A DNA stretch of 35,870 bases from VMCP01 sp964592635 (GCA_964592635.1 CAZQFZ010000015.1:1-35870), one strand, 5' to 3'. Counted from the first letter of the stretch, positions 17,701-26,318 are shown. Numbers and translations: made by a program. The notes: generated by a model from the letters alone, not told the origin.

Positions 17701-17868
17701 TTTATTCAGAGCAACTGTTTTTCTTTGGTTGTAATCAACAATTTGGTGAAATCGCTCTTGTTTAATTTGTCTAACCAATCTTTTTTGTGCAAAGGCAGAA
17801 TTGAACAAACAAAGAAAAGCTGCAAGGAGTAAAATCGACCGTGTATTCAATGGATTCAATTTTTTCAT
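14704..17868 (-). CDS. OmpA-family/PorE-like protein with TSP3 calcium-binding repeats and SPOR domain
   Basis: A 1054-residue exported protein (signal peptide 1-27, ending SAFAQ). In order: a helical TPR-like region (about 35-165), PD40 beta-propeller blades (about 285-430), a carboxypeptidase-regulatory-like beta domain (about 440-525), an OmpA peptidoglycan-binding domain (about 535-652, with HTDSKGSDEFNQQLSEFRAK), a Lys/Ser-rich linker, seven TSP3 repeats of exactly 28 residues (727-922), and a C-terminal SPOR domain (about 978-1054, starting YRVQV). TPR-propeller-CPD-OmpA is the order of PorE, a T9SS component anchored to peptidoglycan; the repeats and SPOR domain are additions. It is 10 bases after the PorP/SprF gene, so the two are co-translated neighbours. 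Confidence 0.9.
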   Translation of the reverse strand: MKKLNPLNTRSILLLAAFLCLFNSAFAQKRLVRQIKQERFHQIVDYNQRKTVALNKSFAHQRALAYSYAQMAMPDKAYDAYFELLEKYPDSIQDVDRLQFALVARQMEFYGLSDSIMLYVKSKSFSSASLFEELNQDFYNANKEKRSDYWDEMNLQENFVIKKIPQSTSQSEYALVPDGKGKAYFSQQKDARLWKKITGIQGKTYHQIILARYSDSSIIFPEVLKFNKSRTNQHVSCVDKVNGWIYVTRNVRTTNTKNEKVLEIVALRRDRKDKRKWIELPFQLNNPNFSVADLVIHPDGSKVVFTSDMPGGFGKSDLYEAVILENNENGLKIGEPINMGPAVNTALRDNFPRFSDSGDFYFSSEGHLGFGGLDIYTIDRNTKEIRNLGKPINSRFDDYSPQFHEKWGTISSNRSGGGNNDDLYFLRWFEDTKYLKEPTSDGVIVQVIDEATGITMPNVDIAVDNLDDLDNAISAKTDSTGRYFYTGIAKSAKLQATTHPCGYKYGTSQEYSVNADGKKVVTISVQKFKEGEDLGVLFDVKPIFYKSNSYELTHESTEELDRVVIVLKDNPGLMIELGAHTDSKGSDEFNQQLSEFRAKSVYNYLISKNIAPERLKFKGYGESKILNRCLNDVECSDEEHQLNRRTEYIIYGVLPCEDINTIDNRSLASNKSKSRKKGAPKLSNNSIAKSSSKKSSKESNQGGTGKPSFTKADLQQNNMTTGDADGDGIPDYLDPDSDNDRIPDAAEGRKDSDADGLPNFIDKDSDNDGIPDLVEGAVDTDKDGKGNYIDTDSDNDGIKDQDEGIEDSDNDGKPNYIDTDSDNDGISDRTEGSKDFDNDGIPNFLDQDSDADGIEDSVEGTKDSDADGKLNYLDTDSDNDGIPDKVEGTNDTDNDGKPDYIDTDSDEDGIPDRFESPANYKNYPSEAPTVDVNSPKSDATTARNNEDNDGKNNTENNPVAKKSDDNATTDNSLNSAKEVYRVQVMMSSKPVNKSYFTQKGVKEIFMYKDGGYFKYCVGKTFDLEADADTEKERLRNQGFADAFVVKFKGNKRVK
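15103..15690 (-). repeat. Seven 84-bp repeats coding TSP3 units (OmpA-like gene)
   Basis: Residues 727-922 of the OmpA-like protein divide into seven units of 28 residues with no length change, each of the form DG.PNYIDTDSDNDGI.D..EG..D.D. The Asp/Asn ladder is a calcium-binding thrombospondin type 3 pattern. The last unit is partly degenerate (ends ESPANYKN). Confidence 0.92.
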
Positions 17869-17878
17869 AATTACTGTA

Positions 17879-18832
17879 TTAGAAGTATCTAGGCGCTCTT
17901 ACTCTACTATTTGGAACATAAGGAATCATGTATTGAATTCCGAATTCATGGGAATTACGAACATATTGATTCAAGGGTGCAAATTGTGTGTCGAAAGAAT
18001 ACACAATAGAAAAATTGGAATTAATGGTAGCCATAGCCATTATACCGCCTTCGCCACCGGTTCTATAAAATGCACCTATTGAATAATCATCAAGATAAAT
18101 AGCGTGTAGATTAAAATCAGCTTGAATAGGAACTCCGTTGGCTATTTTTATTTGGGTGGTTGGTTTCAATTTTATGTCTTTGTTGGCAGTAATTACATAA
18201 CCAGCAGAAACATAATATTGGGTAATAGCAGCATATTCTACATTCACATTGTTACGTTGGTCGGCAGGAATAAAGACCATTCTAGGAGCAGAAGCACCCA
18301 CAAAATAGTTATCACCGTACACATATGCACCGAAACCAATGAGAGGCGTATTCAGATTGTAATCATTTCCTTGAAAAACTTGATCGCCAGGTTTATCGAT
18401 TTGCAATTGAGAAAGATTGGCAACATAGTTAAACACTCCGAGTCTTAAACCAACAGCTACACGCACGTTATCTGCAATTTGTTTATTGTAGGCACCGGTA
18501 ACTGCAATTTGTGTTTCAGTGAACGGACTAGCCACCTTGAATTTCCCGATGGAACCTGTTTGGATATTCAATCCCCCGGCAAAATCACCCACTAAAGGAG
18601 AATGTAACCCAAGATTATAATATCTTGGGGCACCTGGCAATGAATTCCATTGAGTACGGGCCAAGCTATTGGCAACTAAGGTTCTTTTGGAACCTGCGTA
18701 AGCCGGATTTATTGCGAACGAATTGTAATCGTAATGCGAGTACATTTGTTCTTGTTGAGCAAAAAGAGTGGATGACGCTAGTGTTATCATCCCCAAAAGA
18801 GCTCTATATACATTTAAATTTTTCATTATCAT
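17879..18832 (-). CDS. PorP/SprF family type IX secretion outer-membrane protein
   Basis: The 317-residue protein has a signal peptide ending at TLFAQ (about residue 26) and then the PorP/SprF hallmark QEQMYSHYDYNSFAINPAYAG, followed by beta-strand-rich sequence typical of an outer-membrane barrel. PorP/SprF proteins are needed for secretion and attachment of specific large T9SS adhesins such as SprB, and each is usually encoded just after its client. Here it is 12 bases after the adhesin stop and 10 bases before the OmpA/PorE-like gene, so the client is very probably the adhesin. It ends with aromatic RAPRYF, usual for barrel assembly. Confidence 0.93.
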   Translation of the reverse strand: MIMKNLNVYRALLGMITLASSTLFAQQEQMYSHYDYNSFAINPAYAGSKRTLVANSLARTQWNSLPGAPRYYNLGLHSPLVGDFAGGLNIQTGSIGKFKVASPFTETQIAVTGAYNKQIADNVRVAVGLRLGVFNYVANLSQLQIDKPGDQVFQGNDYNLNTPLIGFGAYVYGDNYFVGASAPRMVFIPADQRNNVNVEYAAITQYYVSAGYVITANKDIKLKPTTQIKIANGVPIQADFNLHAIYLDDYSIGAFYRTGGEGGIMAMATINSNFSIVYSFDTQFAPLNQYVRNSHEFGIQYMIPYVPNSRVRAPRYF

Positions 18833-18844
18833 AAAAATCAGTTA

Positions 18845-21800
18845 TTAACGTTTGATATACACATTACCGGTAATGGGTTCTTTGTTTAAGCCGTTGTATT
18901 TGAACACATAGAAATAGAGACCTTCGGGTAATTCTTTACCACCTAAACTTGGGAAGTTTGAAGTCTGTTCTCCATTCCAATTATTCTTGTAACCGTTGCC
19001 TGAATTATATACTACTTGGCCATTTCGATTCAAAATGATTAATTCTGCATTCTTGAAAACTTTAAGACCCTTGATATAAAACACATCGTTATCACCATCA
19101 TTATTCGGAGAGAATCCTTCTGGAATAAACACATCTGCGTCAATGTAATCAGGAATTCCGTTATTATTTAGGTCTTTGGTTCCTTCATCGGAATCATCAA
19201 TTTCATCATTGTCAGAATCGGTGTCGCGGAAATTGGCAATTCCATCCCCATCAGTATCGATACTACCTTCTGTTTTATCTTGAATTCCATCGTCGTCGGA
19301 ATCCAAATCTCGGAAGTCATCTGTACCGTCGTTATCTGTATCTACAGGATTGTTGGGGTCTGCACCAGCTTCAATTTCATCTAAGATATTGTCGTTATCG
19401 GCATCAGTATCGCGATAATCTTCATTACCATCTGCATCGGTATCGAGCGGGTTGTTGGCATTATTTCCTGCTTCGTAAGAATCCGGAATTTTATCGTTAT
19501 CGGAATCGGTGTCGCGATAATCTTCAAGTGCGTCTGAGTCGGAGTTTCTGGGATTATTCGGATCGTTTCCAGCTTCATAAGAATCCGGAATTTTATCGTT
19601 ATCAGAATCGGTGTCTAAGAAGTCGAAATCACCATCGCCATCGGTATCTAACGGAGCAGAAGCATTACTACCGGCTTCATAGGAATCAGGAATTTTATCA
19701 CCATCAGAGTCGAGGTCTCTAAAATTGGGTTTACCATCGTTGTCTTTATCGGCAAAGGTTTCAATTTTATCGGAAATGCCATCGCCATCAGAATCGGTAT
19801 CTCTCCAATCGCCTTTTTTATCCGCATCGGTGTCAGCTGGTAATTTATCGCCAGCATCACCAAAACCATTCAAGCCATCGGCTTGATCAATGATACCGTC
19901 GGAGTCTGCATCATTACCGTCAACTCGACCATCATTGTTTAGATCAATATGTCCTTGACTGCTTTCGTAAATATCCAAAAGAAGATCGTTGTCGGAATCT
20001 AGGTCTCTAAAATCGGCTTCTCCATCTGCATCTTCATCGTTTGGATTGAGAACGAGGTCGGTGGCATTATCTTTCAAACCATCATTGTTGAGGTCGGCAA
20101 CATCTGCTTCAATAACATCGTTGATACCGTCGTTATCAGAATCGAGGTCTTTATAATCTGGAATACCATCGGCATCGGTATCGACTAAGGCGTGTTTATT
20201 TTTGTTTTCAGTAGCATCTGCAATACCGTCGTTATCGGTATCAACATCTAAATAATCCAAGATGCCATCGCCATCGGTATCAAAATTTTTCTCAACGTAA
20301 TCGGGAATGCTATCGTTATCGGAATCACCGATAATTACGGTAACCACAACTGGTTTGGTGGTTGAATTACCGTTTTTATCTTTTACGGTGACGTTCACAT
20401 TGTTGTTACCCAAATTGGATAAATCAAATTGGTCTTTACTCAGAAGGATGGTATCCGTTCCACAGTTATCGGTAGCAGTAATCACTACCATGGATGTTGT
20501 TAATTTGGCAAACCCGGAAGTATCGATCAGAATGGTTGTGTTTTTTACGGTTAATTCAGGATCAATATTATCTTGAACAGTGACATTAAAGGTTGAAGTA
20601 GCAACATTTCCATTGACGTCGGTAACTTTAAATGTTACAACATTTGTGCCTAATTTAGAGCAATCAAAAAGTGTATCACTGAGTTCTCTTTTGAGGATGG
20701 TACAATTGTCTTCTGTTCCAGCATCTATTTGGTTTATTGTTATTTTAGCTTTACCATTTGCATCCAGTTGAATTGTTGGATTAAACATTTTGAGCACAGG
20801 TTTTACAGTATCAAGTACGAGTACTTCTGTAGTATCTTTACTGATGTTTCCTTTATTATCAACAATGGTTAAAATAACTCTACGTCGTTTACCTGCATCA
20901 GTACAATCAAAGTTAGAAACATCGATTGACATAGAATTTATGGAACAGTTGTCGTAGCTTTTCGCACCAATTTGAGCTGCGGTGATAGAAGCTGATGTTG
21001 GGGCTGATGCGCTTAAATAGATGGTATCAGGCGAAGCTATTGCCATGGGTGAAATGGTATCATGAACCACAATTCTCATGGAATCTGTAACCATATTTCC
21101 GGCAAAATCTCGGATTGAAACATAGACCCAATTAGTGTCTAAATCAGAACAGGTAAAAATAGTTTTTGAGAAAACAGTATCTTTAATGCAATTATCCAGT
21201 GCTTGTAAAACGGGTTTGATGGTTTTTAAATCGAATGTTCCATTTTCATCGAGATATACATCTTGCATTGGCATCAATTCTATTCTCCAAGGAACAATGG
21301 TATCTCTAACTGTTACAGAAATGGTATCGTAACCGATATTACCGGATTTATCTTGAATGGAAGCAATAATATTGAACGTTCCAACATCCCCACATTCAAA
21401 AATAGAATCGGAGAGAGTTAAGGATTCAATTTGGCAATTTTCATAAGCTGAAATGAATAATTTATTCCAAGAAGTAGAAGCCGATCCAGAGGTATCGAGG
21501 AAGAGGGTGTCAACCGGCAGCATGTTGATACTTGGAATAATGGAATCAATTACAACTACTTTGATGTTTTTAGAAAGCTCATTACCTGAAACGTCTGAAA
21601 TAGCAACTTTAACGGTATTTATTCCTATGTCGCTACAATCAAAGTTGGTTTTCATGGTAGTGTCTTTGATATAGCAGGGATCGGAAGCGTAGCGAACAAC
21701 GCTATCTTTCGACAGTTTAAAGGTACCATTTGAATCTAGGTAAACAAATTGGTCTTTAACATTAAGCGAATCTGGTTCTAAAGTATCCTTAACAATAATA

Positions 21801-23310
21801 TTTACAATTTTATAGGTAAGGTTACCACTTTTGTCTTTACCCCAGATTTTAGCTGTATTGGTACCGATGTAAGAACAATCAATGGGAATTTTGGTATCGT
21901 TAACTCCATCAAAATAGGCAGTATCAGGCGAGCAATTGTCGGTTAAAGAAACAAAAACACTATCAAAATGAATGGTATCTTTTCCGAGGGCATTAAGGTA
22001 TGCGGTATAATTTTTAACGGTTAAAGTTGGGGCAATTGTATCAAACACGGCCACAGCAATGGTTTTGGAGGATATATTCCCTGCGATATCTCTTACTTCA
22101 AAATTTCCTTTGAAGGTATCGCCTGCATCGGCGCAAGAGAACGCGTTTCTCCAAACGGTAATTTTTGCAATTCCGCATTGGTCGAATGAAGCGGAATCAG
22201 CATCAACGCCGGTAAATGTAACAGAACCTGTACCACCAACATAAACTTTAGAAAGCCATTTGGGATTAGCTGTTGGCTTGGTTACATCTTTTACATGTAC
22301 ATATATGTGTACGGTATCGGTATTATCGGTTGAATCGGTTGCGGTTAATATAATTTTCTGAAAACCGGTATCAGAACAACTAAAATTGGTTTTATCTATT
22401 GAAAGTGATTTTAAGGCACAATTATCTGTGCTTGAAGAATCAATATTAGAAGCTGTTAGGGATGCTGTACCTAAAGCACTTAAGGAAATGTTGTAATTTT
22501 TCTTTCCTTTAGCAACAGGAGGAACGTTATCGGTATTTTTGACTACAAATTTGTTTGTATCTGTGCATCCCTTATTATCTTTCACAACAACTGTGTAAGT
22601 AGCATTCCACAAATTGGTGTACAACGTTGTGGTGTTGAAGGTTCCTGTATTTCCAAAATCATATTGAAAACCTGAATTTCCTCCTGACCTTGTTAATTGA
22701 GCTATTCCAAAACCATTACAGATTGAATTACTCAGGTTCACGTTTAAAACTAACTTGGCTGGTGAAGTTACGTTTGCATTAGACTTATATACTTGAGTAC
22801 CAAAATCAATTAGTTGTACTTCGTATGTATCTTCTTTAAGATTAGTAAAGTTGTAACTTGTAACCAGTGAAATATCACTTTTCTGTAAAGTATCACCTGA
22901 TGAATTTATAATTTGTATCGAATCCACATTTACATAACTCCATGTCACATTAATAACACCATTTGAATCTCCTTTACAACTAACACTTTGTGTTGTGACA
23001 TTCAATTGCCCCCATAAATTGGAAAATGTGAACAAAGCGAATACCGCCAAAATAGTCGATNNNNNNNNNNNNNNNNNNNNNNNNNNNNNNNNNNNNNNNN
23101 NNNNNNNNNNNNNNNNNNNNNNNNNNNNNNNNNNNNNNNNNNNNNNNNNNNNNNNNNNNNTTGCCCCCATAAATTGGAAAATGTGAACAAAGCGAATACC
23201 GCCAAAATAGTCGATTTCCATATCCGATGGGGAAAATCAACAGGATTTATCCTTGATATTAGAAACTTTAAATAATTCGTATTTTTTACTTTCATAATAC
23301 TCTTTTTCAA
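18845..23310 (-). CDS. Giant T9SS adhesin: SprB-like N-terminus, nine HYR-like domains, TSP3 stalk, type B C-terminal domain (interrupted by assembly gap)
   Basis: Reading from ATG 23310, fifty codons run exactly to the gap edge; after removing the Ns and one 55-bp copy the frame continues to 18845, giving 1436 residues. In that numbering: long signal region ending near 50 (TFSNLWGQ), an SprB-repeat-like domain (about 51-205), nine HYR/Ig-like repeats of about 81 residues (about 205-940), each with a DNC...FxC cysteine pair, a TSP3 Asp-rich stalk (about 943-1342), and a gliding-motility-type T9SS signal (1343-1436: FIPEGFSPNNDGDNDVF ... YIKR). It should be exported by T9SS and displayed at the surface. 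The frame through the Ns as deposited is shifted (155 mod 3 = 2), so automatic calls starting at 23221 are wrong. ATG 23295 is an alternative start. Confidence 0.9.
19130..20330 (-). repeat. TSP3-type Asp-rich repeat stalk of the adhesin
   Basis: About 400 residues of repeating DTDSDNDxIPD-type units, spaced irregularly (about 27-36 residues), with near-identical blocks DSDNDKIPDSYEAG in three consecutive units around 19460-19700. Asp/Asn ladders imply calcium binding and rigidity. Irregular spacing contrasts with the exact 28-residue units in the OmpA-like protein. Confidence 0.88.
20335..22535 (-). repeat. Nine HYR/Ig-like domain repeats of the adhesin
   Basis: Nine units of about 245 bp code similar domains ending DxxGNxxxxxxxVxVxDTIxP. 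Eight have a conserved first Cys (usually DNC) and a second Cys 17-22 residues later (F.C.D.G). Sequence divergence between units is high, so these are old duplications, not a recent tandem array. Confidence 0.85.
23006..23060. repeat. 55-bp direct repeat, left edge of assembly gap
   Basis: These 55 bases end exactly where the Ns begin and are identical to 23161-23215, which begin exactly where the Ns end. The match reads as overlapping contig ends left unmerged, since one copy alone gives the correct protein. Confidence 0.93.
23061..23160. other. Assembly gap (100 N)
   Basis: Exactly 100 N, the usual filler for a gap of unknown size. It falls in codons of the adhesin signal peptide and is bounded by identical 55-bp ends, so the true gap is probably negative (an overlap). 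Confidence 0.97.
23161..23215. repeat. 55-bp direct repeat, right edge of assembly gap
   Basis: Identical to 23006-23060. On the minus strand it codes the hydrophobic core of the adhesin signal peptide (STILAVFALFTFSNLWGQ), which would otherwise appear twice. Confidence 0.93.
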
Positions 23311-23702
23311 TGGTTCAATTGTTTTTTAATGATTTGATTTTGTACAACTTAGTTTATTTTTAAACGCAACGATTTTCGTTTTTTACATTTTTTCATTCGT
23401 ATCAAATTACAACCATTACGCCATTTTCTTTACAAAACAACTTCGGCACCAAAGTTCTACATTGTTTCTTAAAAGTAAACTACAGCTTTAGTAGTGTCAA
23501 TTTTAGAGGACAATTTTTTCAACCGTTCCCCTCAATCAATATTATGTAAACATAAATAAAGTTTATTTTAATTGCGCAAAAACTATGCAGTAAATAACTA
23601 AATTTAGTTACTCTTTTGATTTAAATGAGGTTTGAATGACGCATTCATTTTCAACGTAAGTGCCGACTGAAGCAGCACCATTTTATGCATCTATTTTATG
23701 TA
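23311..23702. other. 392-bp non-coding region upstream of the T9SS operon
   Basis: AT-rich, with no credible gene. It should hold the promoter of the adhesin operon (minus strand), but no perfect TAnnTTTG box was found; the nearest is TAGTTTTTG (about 23585-23577) with a three-base spacer. It also holds the 16-bp palindrome at 23595-23610. Confidence 0.5.
23595..23610. promoter_or_regulatory. 16-bp perfect palindrome, possible operator
   Basis: TAACTAAATTTAGTTA is its own reverse complement and lies 285 bases upstream of the adhesin start. Such symmetric sites often bind dimeric regulators, but in AT-rich DNA this could be chance. Confidence 0.3.
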
Positions 23703-25313
23703 TCATGTTATAATGAATGCAATAATTCCAACTACGATCAAGGATACTAAATTCACTGCATCATTCGACCAGAATTGAAGTGAGTAATTTTCAGATGGAT
23801 CATCAACGAAAATTCCAATGCTATTCTTCACTTTTCGCTGGAATAAACTTCCCAAAACTGAGTCGAATAGTGTACCGAATACACCCGCCAATATAATTAT
23901 CGAAAAGACTTTAAACAGACGTTCTGAATTTACATCCCCCGAAAAAATAAAAATAAAAAAACAAGCCATTATAACTGATCCCAATAGTCCAAACAGAACA
24001 CCTGCCCATGTCACGCCACCGGAAGCGCCTGCTTGTAGTTTGCGGAATCCCATGATATCGAAGGGTGATTTGCCAAAGCGCATTCCCAATTCACTCGAAA
24101 AAGTATCGGATAAGGCGGCCGACATCACTGCCCAATAAGCCCAATTTAAACGATTCCAAAAATTAGAAGGAACAGCTCCTTGAAACAAATCTTGAATATT
24201 TGGAGATAAATAACTGTGTTGATTCAAGATGAGCAAAAATCCTATTAAAAGAGGGACACCTCCGTTAGCAAGAACTTGAGTTGCATCACGGGGTTTTCCA
24301 TGTTTATTGTCTGCCGAGATGCGAACGGATAGGATGGATTTTGAGTAATTTTTTACAGGTAGTTTTCCAGACAAAGTACCTAAAATGAAGAAAATCAAAA
24401 CGGGCAAGATGCTTAACTGCGCGAGAAACAATACATAGGCCAAAATTAAGGCCATCACGATTCCAGATTCAGTGAGCCATTTAGCTCGATAAACCAGAAC
24501 AATTAGCGAAATAACAGAAAAGAAAACTCCCCAAAAATAAATTGAATGGAATTGGACAATAGTTAACCAAAATGGCGATGCGGAGAATGAAAACAAATAA
24601 ATTGCTGCTGCCACCGGCACGTTCAGATTGTCGATTCCATTTTTCGATTGATATTCCAACGCGGTAAGCATCAAAGCGCCAAAAAATGAAAAAAGGACAA
24701 TAAACTGAGGGTTGCCCCAAAAAGGGAAAGCTGAAACTACCGGCGATAGGAATTTGAATGAAGCAATTAGAATCAAGAAAGAGATAAGAAGAAATATACT
24801 TGACCCGAGTGGTGTTTTTCTATTGGGATTCACTTTATAGCCGAAAAGTGCTGCGAACCCATCGGCGAATGCTAAAATATAAAACGCGATAGCCGTGAAA
24901 TACAGTCCGGTACCCAATTTTTCAATATTGAACATGAACCGGATGAAATAAAGGATTACAAACAAGGCAAAAGGAAACCAAGCAATCCCCCAACTTTTTC
25001 TGCCGTTGATTTTAAAAAAACCGCAAAAAACGGCTAACCAGAGAATACAAGTAAAATTGAGTATTAAGATTAAAAATTCATCGAACAAAACTAGAGCTCG
25101 GAAGGTTTGTTGTTCTGAGATGAGATCAGGAATAATGGTGCTCAACAATTGGACTGCAAAGGCGGTTAATCCGACTGCTAAAATGTGAAGCCATTTTCGA
25201 ATTTGAAATTTCTTTTCGGGAAATTTGTATGTTAAAACGACGGAACCCCCTGTAACACCTGCAATTATTGCAATAAAAGGCCAAAAATCGATTATCGCAC
25301 GGAAGAGCAGCAT
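23703..25313 (-). CDS. Phytol-kinase-like (VTE5/dolichol kinase) and DUF92 (VTE6-like) fusion protein
   Basis: A 536-residue integral membrane protein with two halves. The N-terminal half (about 35-245) resembles CTP-dependent prenol kinases: RKWLHI at 39-44, AFADGFAALFG (148-158), RKTPLGSS (165-172), and ALEYQSKNGIDNL (218-230). The C-terminal half (about 270-536) is DUF92, with KHGKPRDATQVLANGG (338-353), ALSDTFSSELG (400-410) and GASGGVTWAGVL (429-440). In plants VTE5 makes phytyl phosphate and VTE6 (DUF92) makes the diphosphate, so this protein could carry out both steps in series on phytol, geranylgeraniol or another prenol. It lies head to head, 54 bases away, with a phytyltransferase-like gene. 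Substrate is inference. Confidence 0.82.
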   Translation of the reverse strand: MLLFRAIIDFWPFIAIIAGVTGGSVVLTYKFPEKKFQIRKWLHILAVGLTAFAVQLLSTIIPDLISEQQTFRALVLFDEFLILILNFTCILWLAVFCGFFKINGRKSWGIAWFPFALFVILYFIRFMFNIEKLGTGLYFTAIAFYILAFADGFAALFGYKVNPNRKTPLGSSIFLLISFLILIASFKFLSPVVSAFPFWGNPQFIVLFSFFGALMLTALEYQSKNGIDNLNVPVAAAIYLFSFSASPFWLTIVQFHSIYFWGVFFSVISLIVLVYRAKWLTESGIVMALILAYVLFLAQLSILPVLIFFILGTLSGKLPVKNYSKSILSVRISADNKHGKPRDATQVLANGGVPLLIGFLLILNQHSYLSPNIQDLFQGAVPSNFWNRLNWAYWAVMSAALSDTFSSELGMRFGKSPFDIMGFRKLQAGASGGVTWAGVLFGLLGSVIMACFFIFIFSGDVNSERLFKVFSIIILAGVFGTLFDSVLGSLFQRKVKNSIGIFVDDPSENYSLQFWSNDAVNLVSLIVVGIIAFIIT

Positions 25314-25327
25314 AGTGGGAATACAAA

Positions 25328-25335
25328 CAAATGTA
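25328..25335 (-). promoter_or_regulatory. -7 box of the kinase/DUF92 gene
   Basis: The minus strand reads TACATTTG, a full TAnnTTTG match, 14 bases before the ATG at 25313, giving a leader of about 8 nt. No clear -33 TTG is seen. Confidence 0.5.
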
Positions 25336-25367
25336 CTCTATATTCGTTCATTTTTATTTGAATCATA

Positions 25368-26288
25368 TTGAAAACACTTTGGAAATTCACCCGCCCGCAT
25401 ACCGTAATTGGTTCCTTTTTAAGCGTATCTGTTTTATTTATTTTGTCTGGTAATTCCTCGCTTTCCACCTATTGTTTGGTTTTATTATCGGCTCTATTTT
25501 GTAACGTATATATCACGGGATTAAATCAAATTTACGATATCGAAATCGATAAGATCAATAAGCCGAAATTGCCTATTGCCTCAGGAGAATGGAGTGTTTC
25601 CATTGGAAAACGGGTAGTTTATGCTAATTTGATACTGTGTTTGTTGGTATTGCTTATATTGAGTTGGATTTGGGGCGTTGATGGGGTGTATTATGCTGCA
25701 TTATTGGTTTCAATTTCATTGTTAGGCACGGCTTACTCAGTACCACCCATTCGATTCAAGCGATTCCATATATGGGCAGCAACAGCAATTGCATTGGTTC
25801 GTGGGCCGTTGGTTAATTTGGGTATCGGCTGGTTCTTCATAGAAACGTCGCAGTCATCCGTATTTGAATACGAATTGTATCATTGGTTGTTACCTTTAAC
25901 GGTATTTATTACACTTTTCAGTGTTGGAATTGCATGGTTTAAAGATCTTCCCGACACGGAAGGAGATCAAGAATTTGGAATACAGACTTTGGCGGTAAAA
26001 CAATCGAAGAAGACGGCTTTTGTGATGGGATTTTTATTAGTTTTCGGGGGATTTCTATTTGTGCTTGTATATATGAGCAACAAAATGGATGTTGGCGAAG
26101 GTAAAAATAGCTTGGATTTATTGAATGATTGGAACTCTTTCTACCTTTCACAAGTTTTGGGAATTATTGTTTTTTCAGTTGCTGCAATTAGAGTAAAACT
26201 GAATTCAAATGATTCATTAAAAACTTTTTATAAGATATACTGGGTATTGTTCTTTTTGATGTACTTGAGTTATTTGTTTTTGAAATAA
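25368..26288 (+). CDS. UbiA-family prenyltransferase, homogentisate phytyltransferase-like
   Basis: The 306-residue protein has about nine membrane segments and both Asp-rich UbiA motifs: NQIYDIEID (53-61) and KDLPDTEGD (182-190). The RPHTVIG stretch (9-15), the DKINKPKLPIASGE run after motif one and the FGIQTLAVK run after motif two are typical of the homogentisate phytyl/solanesyl-transferase (VTE2/HPT) branch and not of MenA or UbiA proper. It would join a prenyl diphosphate to homogentisate or a similar aromatic acid. The start is TTG 25368, forced by a stop at 25359-25361. A near-consensus TTTATTTG at 25353-25360 may be its -7 box, leaving almost no leader. The divergent partner could supply the prenyl diphosphate. 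Confidence 0.85.
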   Translation: MKTLWKFTRPHTVIGSFLSVSVLFILSGNSSLSTYCLVLLSALFCNVYITGLNQIYDIEIDKINKPKLPIASGEWSVSIGKRVVYANLILCLLVLLILSWIWGVDGVYYAALLVSISLLGTAYSVPPIRFKRFHIWAATAIALVRGPLVNLGIGWFFIETSQSSVFEYELYHWLLPLTVFITLFSVGIAWFKDLPDTEGDQEFGIQTLAVKQSKKTAFVMGFLLVFGGFLFVLVYMSNKMDVGEGKNSLDLLNDWNSFYLSQVLGIIVFSVAAIRVKLNSNDSLKTFYKIYWVLFFLMYLSYLFLK

Positions 26289-26318
26289 GCAAGTTATTCT
26301 AGTGAGTTTTCAACAATT

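Noticed and set aside
19381..19869. Minus-strand frames of 65-73 residues in the adhesin stalk
   Set aside because: Out-of-frame readings of the TSP3 codons with periodic Ile/Met/Pro; the true frame codes the adhesin.
23161..23221. Adhesin start at ATG 23221 (MEIDYFGG...) reading through the Ns
   Set aside because: This frame is shifted relative to the real signal peptide by the artificial 155-base insertion; the collapsed sequence starts at 23310 or 23295.
23541..23566. TAAAC/GTTTA inverted repeat as a terminator of the kinase/DUF92 gene
   Set aside because: The 5-bp AT-only stem is too weak and lacks a U-run on the minus strand.
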